The translations under genes and the position numbers were made by a program. The notes beneath the pieces are model-generated. The model had not been told where the DNA came from, made no database searches, and saw nothing but the letters and a program-made list of their open reading frames with translations. A DNA stretch of 33,766 nucleotides from Treponema sp. (GTDB lineage Bacteria; Spirochaetota; Spirochaetia; Treponematales; Treponemataceae), in NCBI RefSeq assembly GCF_024696245.1, contig NZ_JAILGZ010000108.1, positions 1 through 33,766 on the forward strand. The letters run 5' to 3'. This document shows, in pieces, positions 17,139-25,159 of this stretch (the stretch's first letter is position 1; every line of letters starts with the position of its first letter).

Positions 17139-18410
17139 ATGCAGTTTATAGATGGCGGAGTTACAGCTCCTGAAGGATTTACAGCAAGCGGAATGCTTTG
17201 CGGAATTAAAGCAGGCAGGACAAAGAATGACACTGCCCTTATTTTTAGTCAGAAACCATGTTCTGCTGCAGGTGTATTTACTCAGAACCGTGTAAAGGCA
17301 GAAAGCGTAAAACTTACAAAGAAAAATCTTGCAAACGGAAAGGCTCAGGCTGTAATTGCAAACTCTGGAAATGCAAATGCCTGTACAGGAGCCCAGGGAG
17401 CAGAAAATGCTTACCGTATGGCCAAAGCTGCAGCTGATGCTCTTGGAATCAGTCCTGATGACGTTGTTGTATGTTCAACAGGTGTAATCGGACAGCAGCT
17501 TCCTGTAGAAGTTATAGAAAAAAACATCGGCAGCCTTAAATCAAAGCTTAGCAAGGAAGGTCATGCAGAAGCCCGTACTGCCATTATGACAACTGATACC
17601 CACTACAAGGAATGTGCCGTAGAAACAGTTATTGGCGGTAAAACAGTAAGAATCGGTGCCATGTGCAAGGGTTCCGGAATGATTCATATTAACCTTGGTA
17701 CAATGCTCAGCTTTATGACTACAGACTGTGCCATTTCTTCTGCCATGCTTGAAAAGGCTTTACGCAAGAGTATTGCAGGTACTTATAACTGTGTTTCTGT
17801 AGACGGAGACACATCTACAAATGATACCCTTACGATTCTTGCAAACTCTATGGCAGGTAATGAAGAAATTACATCTGAAGGTAAGGATTTTGATGCTTTC
17901 TATGAAGCCCTTAATGCAATCAATACTCAGATGGCTAAAAAAATAGCAGGAGACGGAGAGGGGGCTTCACGTCTTATTGAATGTAATGTAAGGGGTGCCT
18001 GCGATACAGAAACAGCCCGCCGTCTTGCAAAGGCAGTTATTTCTTCCAGCCTGGTAAAGGCAGCATTCTTTGGAAAAGATGCAAACTGGGGAAGAATTCT
18101 CTGTGCCATGGGTTATTCCGGTGAAAACTTTACTCCTGAAACAACAAGTGTTGCCTTTGAAAGTGCAGAGGGAGCTCAGCGTACAGGATTTACTGATTTT
18201 GTAGGTGAACAGACCGGTAAAAAGACTTCAATTACTGTTTTTGAAAACGGTGTTCCACTGAACTTTGATGAAGATCTGGCAAAGAAAATACTTTCAGAAG
18301 ATGAAGTTGTAATTAACGTAAGCCTTAAAGACGGAGATGCCTGCGGTACAGCCTGGGGTTGTGACCTGACTTATGATTACGTAAAGATTAACGGTGATTA
18401 CCGTACATAA
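17139..18410 (+). CDS. argJ: Bifunctional glutamate N-acetyltransferase/ornithine acetyltransferase ArgJ
   Basis: A 423-residue precursor of the arginine-pathway enzyme that moves the acetyl group from N-acetylornithine to glutamate, recycling it. It normally self-cleaves to alpha and beta chains at an Ala-Thr bond. Here the site is KGSGMIHINLGTML: the nucleophile is T188, but the residue before it is Gly187. Also visible are the oxyanion-hole region CSTGVIG (112-118), NSGNANACTG (75-84) and DGDTSTND. The ATG at 17139 has AAGGAG 9 nt upstream; an in-frame TTG at 17118 does not. First of argJ-argB-argD. Confidence 0.96.
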   Translation: MQFIDGGVTAPEGFTASGMLCGIKAGRTKNDTALIFSQKPCSAAGVFTQNRVKAESVKLTKKNLANGKAQAVIANSGNANACTGAQGAENAYRMAKAAADALGISPDDVVVCSTGVIGQQLPVEVIEKNIGSLKSKLSKEGHAEARTAIMTTDTHYKECAVETVIGGKTVRIGAMCKGSGMIHINLGTMLSFMTTDCAISSAMLEKALRKSIAGTYNCVSVDGDTSTNDTLTILANSMAGNEEITSEGKDFDAFYEALNAINTQMAKKIAGDGEGASRLIECNVRGACDTETARRLAKAVISSSLVKAAFFGKDANWGRILCAMGYSGENFTPETTSVAFESAEGAQRTGFTDFVGEQTGKKTSITVFENGVPLNFDEDLAKKILSEDEVVINVSLKDGDACGTAWGCDLTYDYVKINGDYRT

Positions 18411-18434
18411 TTTTACAGGGAGAAGATATTTATT

Positions 18435-19343
18435 ATGGCAGCTGATGTTGAAAATACAGAAAAAAAGACAGTTGATCCAAGACTTGATAATGCAGGCTGG
18501 GCTAACGTACTTGTACAGGCCCTTCCTTACTTCAGGCACTGGGTTGGAAAAGTTGTTGTTGTAAAATACGGCGGAAATGCCATGCTTAATGAAGACCTTA
18601 AGCATGATGTTATGGAAGATATTGTTCTTCTTAACACAATTGGTATTCACGTTGTACTTGTACATGGTGGTGGTCCGGAAATAAATCATATGCTGGACCG
18701 TGTTGGTAAGGAAAGCAAGTTTATTAACGGACTTCGTTATACAGATGCAGAAACCATGGAAATCGTACAGATGGTTCTTACCGGAAAACTGAACAAGGAT
18801 ATTGTTGGTATTCTTCTTCAGCAGGGTGGAAAGGCTGTAGGTTTGTCCGGTGTTGACTCAGGTCTTTTAAGGGCAAAGAAAATCAATAAGGACGGAGCAG
18901 ACCTTGGTTTTGTAGGTGAAGTTACAGAAGTTCATCCGGAAATTCTTGAATCCATGCTTTCCCAGAACTTTATTCCTGTTGTTTCAACAGTAGCTTTGGG
19001 AGAAGACGGTGATAATGCCCGTTATAACATTAACGCTGATACAGCTGCTGCAAAAATTGCAATTGCCCTTAAGGCAGAAAAGTTTATTCAGCTTACAAAT
19101 GTTCCTGGAGTTTTAAGGGATGTAAATGATCCTTCTTCCCTGATTCAGCGTATTCATATAGAAGATGTTGATACTCTGGAAAAGGACGGTATTATTGCCG
19201 GGGGAATGATTCCAAAGATTGAGTGCTGTATGCTGGCCCGTAAGGGTGGTGTACCTAGAACTCATATTATTGACGGTCGTGTACCTCATTCTCTTCTTAT
19301 AGAAATGTTCAGCGACAGGGGAATTGGTACAATGATCTATTAA
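18435..19343 (+). CDS. argB: Acetylglutamate kinase ArgB
   Basis: A 302-residue amino-acid kinase that phosphorylates N-acetylglutamate, the second step to ornithine/arginine. Motifs: VVKYGGNAM near the N-terminus, [29 protein letters not shown], and the C-terminal GGMIPKIE. The N-terminal ~30-residue extension is of the length seen in arginine-sensitive, hexameric ArgB enzymes, so feedback inhibition is plausible. GGGAGAAG precedes the ATG. It starts 24 nt after argJ and should be co-transcribed with it. Its stop codon lies inside a large palindrome. Confidence 0.96.
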   Translation: MAADVENTEKKTVDPRLDNAGWANVLVQALPYFRHWVGKVVVVKYGGNAMLNEDLKHDVMEDIVLLNTIGIHVVLVHGGGPEINHMLDRVGKESKFINGLRYTDAETMEIVQMVLTGKLNKDIVGILLQQGGKAVGLSGVDSGLLRAKKINKDGADLGFVGEVTEVHPEILESMLSQNFIPVVSTVALGEDGDNARYNINADTAAAKIAIALKAEKFIQLTNVPGVLRDVNDPSSLIQRIHIEDVDTLEKDGIIAGGMIPKIECCMLARKGGVPRTHIIDGRVPHSLLIEMFSDRGIGTMIY

Positions 19344-19373
19344 ATCTTTTGCCATCCATGGCAAAAGATTTAA
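19340..19373 (+). terminator. Perfect 16-bp palindrome at the argB stop codon
   Basis: Arms 19340-19355 and 19358-19373 are fully complementary with a 2-nt centre, and the argB TAA is within the left arm. No T run follows, so it may stabilise the argJB mRNA 3' end or act as a Rho-assisted or partial terminator rather than a classic intrinsic one. Confidence 0.5.
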
Positions 19374-19555
19374 TGCCGAGTTTCCGCTACGCGAAAACTC
19401 GCAGGTTATTAATTTCTAAGAGTTGGACGGGACGTCCTTGTCCCTTGCTACTTTTAGAGCATGGCAAAATCATTAATCCGAGTTTTACTTTGTAAAACTC
19501 GCGGTATATGTATTGCTAAGCTTGGGACGGGACATCCTTGTCCCTTGTTTTTAAT
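19358..19555 (+). repeat. Two tandem ~100-bp hairpin-bearing repeat units
   Basis: Two imperfect copies (19358-19460 and 19461-19555) fill the argB-argD gap. Each begins with ATGGCAAAA, then has an ACTCG hairpin (19377-19401, arms CGAGTTTCCGC/GCGAAAACTCG; 19479-19501, arms CGAGTTTTAC/GTAAAACTCG), and ends in a GGACGGGAC(G/A)TCCTTGTCCC block at 19425-19444 and 19525-19544, exactly 100 nt apart. Hairpin arms differ between copies yet stay paired, so the structure seems to be what is kept. No coding potential was recognised. Confidence 0.75.
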
Positions 19556-19565
19556 GGAGGTTATT

Positions 19566-20723
19566 ATGGGAAATCCTAAGGTTCTTAATAATTATGGTAG
19601 CTTTGACATCACTTTTGTAAAGGGACAGGGGTCTGTTCTTACTGATGTTAATGGAAAAAAATACATCGACTTTCTTGCAGGCATTGCCGTTAACTGCCTT
19701 GGTCACAATTACAAGCCTCTTGTAAAGGCTCTTGCTGCCCAGGCTAAAAAACAGATTCATGTCTGCAACTATTTTACCAGCGATGTAGGACTGGAATTTG
19801 CAGACCAGCTTCTTGCCCTTACAGGTTTTGAAGGTGTTTATTTTGGCAATTCCGGGGCAGAAGCCAACGAAGCTGCAATTAAACTTGCCCGCAAATACGG
19901 CCAGCTTAATGGCGGTTCAAAAAGAAAGACAATTGTAACCCTTAACAAGTCTTTCCACGGAAGAACCCTTGCCACCCTTACAGCTACAGGACAGGAAAGA
20001 TTCCATCCGGAAGACTTTGCTCCTTATGTTCAGGGTTTTAAAACAATTGAACCAAACGACTATGAAGGTCTGGAAAATGCTTTTGATGAAACAACAGCAG
20101 CCCTTTTCTTTGAGCCTGTTGAATGTGAAGGCGGTGTTATTCCTATTGAAAAGGAATGGGCACAGAAAGCTGCAGAACTTGCCCGCAAGGCCGGTGCCAT
20201 TGTTATGTGTGACGAAGTTCAGACAGGAATGGGAAGAACAGGTGCCCTTCTTGCCAGTGATGCATTAGGTATTAAGCCGGAAGTTGTTACCCTTGCAAAA
20301 GCTATAGCCGGTGGCGTTCCTATGGGAGCCTGTCTTTACAGGGGAAAGGGTAATGTATTTAAGGCCGGAGACCATCAGTCTACATTTGCCGGAAATCCTC
20401 TTGCCTGTGCAGCAGGTAAGGTTGTATTAAAGACTCTTACTGCACCGGGATTCCTTGAAGATGTTCTTAAAAAGGGTGAATATATCCGCAATACTGTAAA
20501 AAGCTGGAATCTTCCTTGTGTTATTGACGTAAGGGGTAAGGGCCTTGTAATCGGTATTCAGGTGAATAAAGACCCTGTTGCCATAGAAAAGAAATGTCTT
20601 TCTGACGGTCTTCTTTTCTCTACTGCAGGTTCAGATGTTGTACGTCTTGTTCCTCCTCTTAACATTACCATGAAGGAAATTAATGCAGGTCTTGCCATCT
20701 TAAAGGCAGGTCTTGAAGCTTAA
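19566..20723 (+). CDS. argD: Acetylornithine aminotransferase ArgD
   Basis: A 385-residue class III PLP aminotransferase converting N-acetylglutamate semialdehyde to N-acetylornithine. Motifs: GNSGAEANEAA (PLP phosphate contacts), SFHGRTLATL, FFEPVECEGG, CDEVQTGMGRTG, and the PLP lysine in TLAKAIAGG. The ATG at 19566 is set by GGAGG five bases upstream; reading back to 19461 would translate the repeat region and is rejected. argC, needed between ArgB and ArgD, is not in the window. Confidence 0.95.
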   Translation: MGNPKVLNNYGSFDITFVKGQGSVLTDVNGKKYIDFLAGIAVNCLGHNYKPLVKALAAQAKKQIHVCNYFTSDVGLEFADQLLALTGFEGVYFGNSGAEANEAAIKLARKYGQLNGGSKRKTIVTLNKSFHGRTLATLTATGQERFHPEDFAPYVQGFKTIEPNDYEGLENAFDETTAALFFEPVECEGGVIPIEKEWAQKAAELARKAGAIVMCDEVQTGMGRTGALLASDALGIKPEVVTLAKAIAGGVPMGACLYRGKGNVFKAGDHQSTFAGNPLACAAGKVVLKTLTAPGFLEDVLKKGEYIRNTVKSWNLPCVIDVRGKGLVIGIQVNKDPVAIEKKCLSDGLLFSTAGSDVVRLVPPLNITMKEINAGLAILKAGLEA

Positions 20724-20734
20724 ATTTTTTAATG

Positions 20735-20754
20735 CCGGGTATTTTTATACCTGG
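20735..20754 (+). terminator. Hairpin after argD
   Basis: CCGGGTAT-TTTT-ATACCTGG forms an 8-bp stem with one G-T pair, 11 nt after the argD stop. There is no T run, so termination is uncertain. Confidence 0.35.
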
Positions 20755-20756
20755 TG

Positions 20757-20785
20757 TTGAAAAATACTTATGGCTCTTGTATTAT
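20757..20785 (+). promoter_or_regulatory. Promoter of the gene at 20793
   Basis: TTGAAA (20757-20762), a 17-nt spacer and TATTAT (20780-20785). The box ends 7 nt before the ATG and no Shine-Dalgarno is present, again predicting a leaderless mRNA. Confidence 0.5.
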
Positions 20786-20792
20786 TTTTATC

Positions 20793-22280
20793 ATGCGTAG
20801 AAGAATTGCAGCCTTTTTGATTGTTATGATGGCAGCTCTGGCAGCTGCCGTTTTTTTTGTTTCAAGACAGTTTCAGGATGATGATGGTGGTTACAGGGCA
20901 AGTCGTTTTGCTTTAAGTGACGCCAACGACAAGTCATCTTCAAAGGCTCTGGAAAGTTCATCTTCTGTAGAAGAAACGGCCCTGGTCTCATTGATTCAGC
21001 TTAAGTCTGACGAAACCCTTATTGGTGTTGTAAGCATGGACTTTAACGGCGACGGTCTTGAGGATCAGGTAAATGCGGTAAAATCTGCATCAAGCCCTTA
21101 CATTCAGCTTATTGTTGGAATATACAATAAGGCTAAGGCTGAATATGAACGCAAGGCTGTAATTGCTACTTCAATAGTTCAGACTTCTTCATTTACCTAT
21201 ACCGGAATTGACCTGGTAGGTGAACATAAAAATGTTCTTGTTTACCAGGGCTTTTCAGAAAACTCAGAGGCTGTCCTTCAGGCCTTTCTTATCAGTGACA
21301 GAAGTACCGGGGGAGTTAACGTAACTCAGATTGCTGATCTTGCAGGAGACGGTACTATTTTTATTCAGCAGGCAGACCGTTACGAAAATTATGACCGTTC
21401 CAATGCCAATGGTGCCAGCTATCCTATCTGGGTTTATACCTCTGATACTTCAAGAGCTTCCAGTATGGACCAGCTTCAGATCTGCTATGACTGGGACAGG
21501 GATTTGCAGAAATATGTTCAGACAAAAACCATTCGTGTTGCCGGCAGTAATATTACCCGTAAGGAGCTTGCAAAGATTCAGGATGGAACTGTAGCAACCT
21601 TTGCAAAATTTCTGGAAGGGCTCTGGTATAAAAGCGACTCTTCTTCCCTTTATTATCTTTATTTTGATTACCTTCAGAAAGAAATTATTTTTGTCCGCTC
21701 TGATATAGAAGAAGTTTACAGCTGGATCAGAAGTGATTTAAGGCGTAATGGAATTTATCTTTCATGTATAAACCAGGAGATTCAGAATCTTCAGAGACGT
21801 ATTGATATTTCCCTCCGCAGTGTGGATGAAATCAATATCCGCATTCAGGATGATGTCCGCATGCTTATTTCTGAAAGCAACGTGTGGGACGGAGTTTACA
21901 AAAAATTCTCCCAGGACAGAAATTATGATATGGTATCTTCAAGAAAGACAGAAAGCTTTATAAAGATTCTTGAAGGCAATCCTTCGTGGAAAATGGCTGA
22001 TGATACTGTAGTTGTATTTAAGGAAGGAACTTATACTGCAGAAGGTGATATTATCAGTGATACAGGTTTTTATACAAAAGTTACCTTAAGGGATCAGGAT
22101 TACATTCAGTTCCGCTCATCTTCTCCATCTCCTCTCTTTAAGGGAATGTATAAGGTAAGCTACGGGGATTCTTCAAACGATTCCCTGCTTTTTAAGCCTT
22201 ATAAGGTTCTTCCTGATGAAGCCTATCCTACTGATGAACGTTCAGTAACTCTTTTAAAAGAAAAACTGCCTCAGGAATAA
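20793..22280 (+). CDS. Membrane-anchored extracytoplasmic protein with Ca-loop-like motif, unknown function
   Basis: A 495-residue protein with a basic N-terminus and one hydrophobic segment (5-23) that serves as signal anchor; the rest should be periplasmic or surface-exposed. A Ser-rich linker (47-59) precedes a domain with DFNGDGLED (83-91), the DxNxDGxxD loop typical of calcium-binding FG-GAP/dockerin-like repeats. A weaker echo, ADLAGDGTIFI, comes later. A helical stretch rich in Arg/Gln/Ile (about 310-360) could be a coiled coil. Treponemal proteins of this type have been named pallilysin-related adhesins; I could not confirm that match. The GTG at 20754 is an alternative start but overlaps a hairpin. 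Confidence 0.6.
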   Translation: MRRRIAAFLIVMMAALAAAVFFVSRQFQDDDGGYRASRFALSDANDKSSSKALESSSSVEETALVSLIQLKSDETLIGVVSMDFNGDGLEDQVNAVKSASSPYIQLIVGIYNKAKAEYERKAVIATSIVQTSSFTYTGIDLVGEHKNVLVYQGFSENSEAVLQAFLISDRSTGGVNVTQIADLAGDGTIFIQQADRYENYDRSNANGASYPIWVYTSDTSRASSMDQLQICYDWDRDLQKYVQTKTIRVAGSNITRKELAKIQDGTVATFAKFLEGLWYKSDSSSLYYLYFDYLQKEIIFVRSDIEEVYSWIRSDLRRNGIYLSCINQEIQNLQRRIDISLRSVDEINIRIQDDVRMLISESNVWDGVYKKFSQDRNYDMVSSRKTESFIKILEGNPSWKMADDTVVVFKEGTYTAEGDIISDTGFYTKVTLRDQDYIQFRSSSPSPLFKGMYKVSYGDSSNDSLLFKPYKVLPDEAYPTDERSVTLLKEKLPQE

Positions 22281-22291
22281 TCCTAAGGCAG
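22257..22291 (-). terminator. Terminator between convergent genes
   Basis: Arms 22266-22276 and 22281-22291 pair over 11 positions with one mismatch and a 4-nt loop. On the minus strand the stem is followed by TTTTTCTTTT, so it terminates the lipoprotein gene at 22300. It overlaps the last codons of the + strand gene and may work in both directions. Confidence 0.7.
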
Positions 22292-22299
22292 CAGCTCTT

Positions 22300-22935
22300 T
22301 TATCTTACAAGGCGGATGTTGTCGGCATAGACACTTCCGCTTTTTGTTTTTCCCATAAAGACAACGCTAAGCTTTCTTACATTTGATGCTTCCTGAATTG
22401 AAGGCAGGGGATTTCCTTCTAAATCAGTAAGGTTGTGTTCAAGGTCAAAATATACGTTTGTATTGGTACCTGAACCGATTGCAACAGGACTTGTCATTGC
22501 ATATTCCACAGGGCGGCGGCCTGAATCAATCTTAAGGTAAAGCTGTATGGTTTTTGAAGTAGTATTGTTAATGTCAAGAATTACAGCTTTTGCTCCCTGC
22601 CAGTTTCTGTCACTTAAAGCGTCACAGTAGAAAACTGCATTTTCTGTTTTTGGAACTGACTTAAAATTCCATTCACCACTGGAAGCTCCTTCTGAATACC
22701 ACTGGGTGCTTAATTCAGTTTCCTGAGAGTATCCGTCTTCCAGGGAATTCTGCCAGAAGTTGCCGTCTTCAAAACTGTCAAGAAGCTCAATGTCTCCTTC
22801 CGGAACAGGATTGTTGATTGCAATTGCAAAAACTTCATCTTCTGTTTCTATAACAGCCTGATGCTTTCCTGATGCACAGGACAAAAGCAGGGCGGAAGAA
22901 GCAATAAGAAGACTTGTTTTAACTAATTTTTTCAT
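22300..22935 (-). CDS. Lipoprotein with jelly-roll-like C-terminal domain
   Basis: A 211-residue protein with a lipoprotein signal (MKKLVKTSLLIASSALLLSC; lipid-bearing Cys at residue 20). The remainder is rich in Ser/Asn/Trp/Tyr and ends in SGSVYADNIRLVR, a strand pattern common at the end of galactose-binding-like/carbohydrate-binding jelly rolls. A sugar-binding or envelope structural role is possible, but no family was recognised with confidence. GGAG precedes the ATG. Divergently transcribed from the barrel protein gene at 23060 across a 124-bp shared promoter region. Confidence 0.7.
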   Translation of the reverse strand: MKKLVKTSLLIASSALLLSCASGKHQAVIETEDEVFAIAINNPVPEGDIELLDSFEDGNFWQNSLEDGYSQETELSTQWYSEGASSGEWNFKSVPKTENAVFYCDALSDRNWQGAKAVILDINNTTSKTIQLYLKIDSGRRPVEYAMTSPVAIGSGTNTNVYFDLEHNLTDLEGNPLPSIQEASNVRKLSVVFMGKTKSGSVYADNIRLVR

Positions 22936-22983
22936 TTTTCAACTCCACAATTTTTTTATGAAAAACTTTATACAAGATAGCAT

Positions 22984-23013
22984 AGTATAACCTATAAGAT
23001 TGACTATTTCCAA
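22984..23013 (-). promoter_or_regulatory. Promoter of the lipoprotein gene at 22935
   Basis: On the minus strand: TTGGAA (23013-23008), an 18-nt spacer and TATACT (22989-22984). It overlaps the oppositely directed promoter at 23000-23028. Confidence 0.4.
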
Positions 23014-23028
23014 TGGAAAGGTTTAAAT
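23000..23028 (+). promoter_or_regulatory. Promoter of the barrel protein gene
   Basis: TTGACT (23000-23005), a 17-nt spacer and TTAAAT (23023-23028). The spacer contains the palindrome TTTCCA-A-TGGAAA (23007-23019), which also covers the -35 of the divergent promoter and could be an operator for both. Confidence 0.45.
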
Positions 23029-23059
23029 TATTAAATAAATCATTTTTATGGAGATGGAT

Positions 23060-23851
23060 ATGAAAAAAATTCTTCTTTCTGCCTTAATGGCAGCAGTTCT
23101 TGCTTCTTCTGCTTTTTCTCAGGTTATGACTTCAAAAGGAATGAAGAATACTACATGGACAGGTTTTGGTTCTCCTCTTAATGCTGATACCATGTTTTAC
23201 GGTCTGACTGATACTTTTCAGGCCAGGTTTGATGTAGGTTCCTTTACAATTGAAGGAATGCTTAACTGGAGTTTTCTTGCAAACTATGATAATGAAGGTG
23301 ATGTAGATAATTTTACTTTTGGAACTTCCAACGGAAATCCTCTTACCCTTCATTATGGAACAAGAGGTGGTACTTCTTATGCCGGAGATAACAAGGTTTC
23401 TGCAGCTGCAGCACTTCTTGGTTACAATGACCAGGTAAACGTAAGCAATGTAATTCAGGATTCCTATTATGTAAATTTTATATGGCATCCTGCTGATAAT
23501 TTTGATTTTGGTGTGGGAACAAAGCTTAACTGGAGGGTTGGTCCTGCTCCAAGTTACGGTGGCTGGCTCTGGGAAAGTACGGCTCATGTTCGTCAGGGCG
23601 GTTTTTCTACAACTTACGATGACCGCTCAGGTTCAAGGGCAGCTACTTCTTCAGAAACTGCCAATACTTACAAATATTCAGTTGATGCACCAGGATCTGC
23701 TGATGTAGTAGGTTTTGTTCACTATGCAAACAAGTATGCAAAGAGGGCAATGGGAGTTCGTTATTTTTATGAAGGAGACTTTAAGTTCCAGCTTGGTGCT
23801 GCAATCCCTAATGGTTTTAATACAGATGATCCGCCCTTAATGTGGGAATAG
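23060..23851 (+). pseudogene. Outer-membrane beta-barrel protein, 5' part (frameshifted)
   Basis: N-terminal 263 codons of a gene split by a frameshift. The ATG at 23060 has GGAG 6 nt upstream and opens a clean signal peptide (MKKILLSALMAAVLASSAFS, then QV); earlier in-frame ATGs at 23048 and 23054 are less well placed. The mature part alternates polar and aromatic residues in short Gly/Asn/Asp-turned strands, typical of a porin-like barrel (LNWSFLANYD, YVNFIWHPADNFDFGVG). It runs into TAG at 23849-23851 just after DDPP, while the reading continues in another frame. It may be a real inactivated gene, a variable gene in the off state, or a sequencing error. Confidence 0.8.
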
Positions 23852-24402
23852 AAATTGCTCCTGTTGAATGGCTTACTATTGCTGCATCTTATGAAGGTGC
23901 CTTTGATGATCATGGAAACTTTTATGCAGGTATGACTCTTGGTCAGAAGAATTTTGTACTTGAAGGTTACATTGCTGCTGATTCCCTTAATACTGATGAT
24001 GAAGACGACCAGGCTTACGGAACCGGAGCTGCAATTAAATTTGTAATTCCTAATACACAGATTTCCCTTCGTCCTGAACTTGGAATTAACTTTTTTGAAA
24101 ATGAAAATTACACTTTTGCCTGGTATACAGGTGCCCTGCTTTCTTTAAAGCTTAACAATGACTTTGGCTTTAGCGTATGGGGTTCTTTTGCCAACGGATC
24201 TGATGATAAAAGATGGGAAGACAGTGACGTAACAAAAGACTGGGATGGCGGTCATATTATTAACGTACGTCCTGCCCTTGATTTTAGTCTTGATAAGCAG
24301 ACAAGCTTTACGGTTTACCTTAACCTTGAAGAACGTACAGCCTTTGACGGAGTATGCAGGGGCTGCTGGTCAAGCGGTGTATATGTAAACTATGTATTTT
24401 AA
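23842..24402 (+). pseudogene. Outer-membrane beta-barrel protein, 3' part (frameshifted)
   Basis: The remaining 186 residues of the same barrel, in the frame shifted by one base. No ribosome site precedes the GTG at 23842, so it is unlikely to be made on its own. It continues with strand-like repeats (VEWLTIAASYEGAFDDHGNF, KNFVLEGYIAADSL, TQISLRPELGINF) and ends VYVNYVF. A terminal Phe is the usual signal for outer-membrane insertion by BamA, so the intact product would be an outer-membrane protein of about 450 residues. Restoring one base around 23829-23836 would join the halves smoothly (…DDPALNVGIEIAP…). Confidence 0.8.
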
Positions 24403-24443
24403 TTAAAGCATATTTTCATAAAAACAGATTTCTGTTATATTAC

Positions 24444-24545
24444 GGCCATAAGCAGGAAGGGAACAGTGTGCAAGTCACTGGCTCGACGCGGAACGGTAAG
24501 AAAGACTTTAAGTTTTTTAAGTCCGAATGCTTTCTGTTTATAGCC
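24444..24545 (+). ncRNA. Cobalamin riboswitch-like aptamer
   Basis: A closing stem of 16 positions (24444-24459 with 24530-24545) has one mismatch and two wobble pairs. Inside are GGGAA followed by the CAGTG-TGCAAGT-CACTG hairpin (24464-24480), then GACGCGGAACGGTAAG, matching the conserved CCCGCAACTGTAA-type core of cobalamin switches. AGTCCGAATGC (24520-24530) fits the start of the B12 box (AGYCMGnA). The downstream gene pair includes a BtuB-like TonB receptor, the expected target. An alternative hairpin (24542-24547 with 24556-24561) shares the GCC of the closing stem and could be the switch. The coding start is 60 nt downstream, with GAGG at 24599-24602. Confidence 0.75.
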
Positions 24546-24607
24546 TTTTGTATTTAAGGCTTATCTTACTTTATCCCTACGCAACACTCTGGGGAAACGA
24601 GGTTATT

Positions 24608-25147
24608 ATGAAAAAGGCACTTAGTGCATTCAGCCGCGCATTCTTTATTGCGCTTTCTATTTTTATGGTTTCTGGTCTTATCAGCTGTAAGTCTGATGAT
24701 GATTCTTCTCCAGTTACATTTGAGATTTCAGAAGTTCCTTCTGCTTTACAGGGCACCTGGTTATCATCAGCTGATGACAGCTATGATATTACAAATGATA
24801 CTTTTGTAAATTATATGTATGAAGGAGCAAAGGAATCTTATACATTAAATTTTGTTGGTGCAGCAGAAGTAGAAGGTACAGAAAAACCGACATATTATCT
24901 GTATTATAAGTCACCTGAGACTTATACATATACTTATGGTGATTACAGCGGAACATATTATACAAAGAATTATTACACAGCAGTACGTGTAATTGTTGAG
25001 TCAGACACTGTTCTTGATATTTGTTGTGCATGTAATAAAGACACTTATGTATCGGAAGCTGTAGACCTTGAAACAGTTGTTTCTGATTTTACAATTGATG
25101 GCGGTTATTTTGAGCGTAATACAGAATATACAAAATTACCAGACTAA
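24608..25147 (+). CDS. Lipoprotein encoded behind a cobalamin-type riboswitch
   Basis: A 179-residue protein with a lipoprotein signal ending LISC (Cys at about residue 27) followed by an acidic Ser/Asp tether (KSDDDSS). The body is Tyr/Thr/Glu-rich, probably beta, with a distinctive DICCACNKD cluster of three Cys near the C-terminus. No family recognised. The ATG at 24608 has GAGG five bases upstream; upstream in-frame extension would translate the aptamer. It lies 12 bp before the TonB-dependent receptor, so a surface or periplasmic helper for corrinoid capture, comparable in role to BtuG/BtuH lipoproteins, is a reasonable inference, not shown by homology. Confidence 0.8.
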   Translation: MKKALSAFSRAFFIALSIFMVSGLISCKSDDDSSPVTFEISEVPSALQGTWLSSADDSYDITNDTFVNYMYEGAKESYTLNFVGAAEVEGTEKPTYYLYYKSPETYTYTYGDYSGTYYTKNYYTAVRVIVESDTVLDICCACNKDTYVSEAVDLETVVSDFTIDGGYFERNTEYTKLPD

Positions 25148-25159
25148 TAAAAAAAAGCC

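Noticed and set aside
19358..19555. CRISPR array or T-box/riboswitch in the argB-argD gap
   Set aside because: Only two units of ~100 bp with no spacer pattern, and none of the T-box conserved segments were found.
19461..19565. 35-residue N-terminal extension of ArgD
   Set aside because: It translates the tandem repeat, has no ribosome site, and the family start is at MGNPKVLNNYG with GGAGG before it.
23827..23851. Programmed ribosomal frameshift in the barrel gene
   Set aside because: No slippery heptamer and no obvious stimulatory structure; a one-base deletion or sequence error is simpler.
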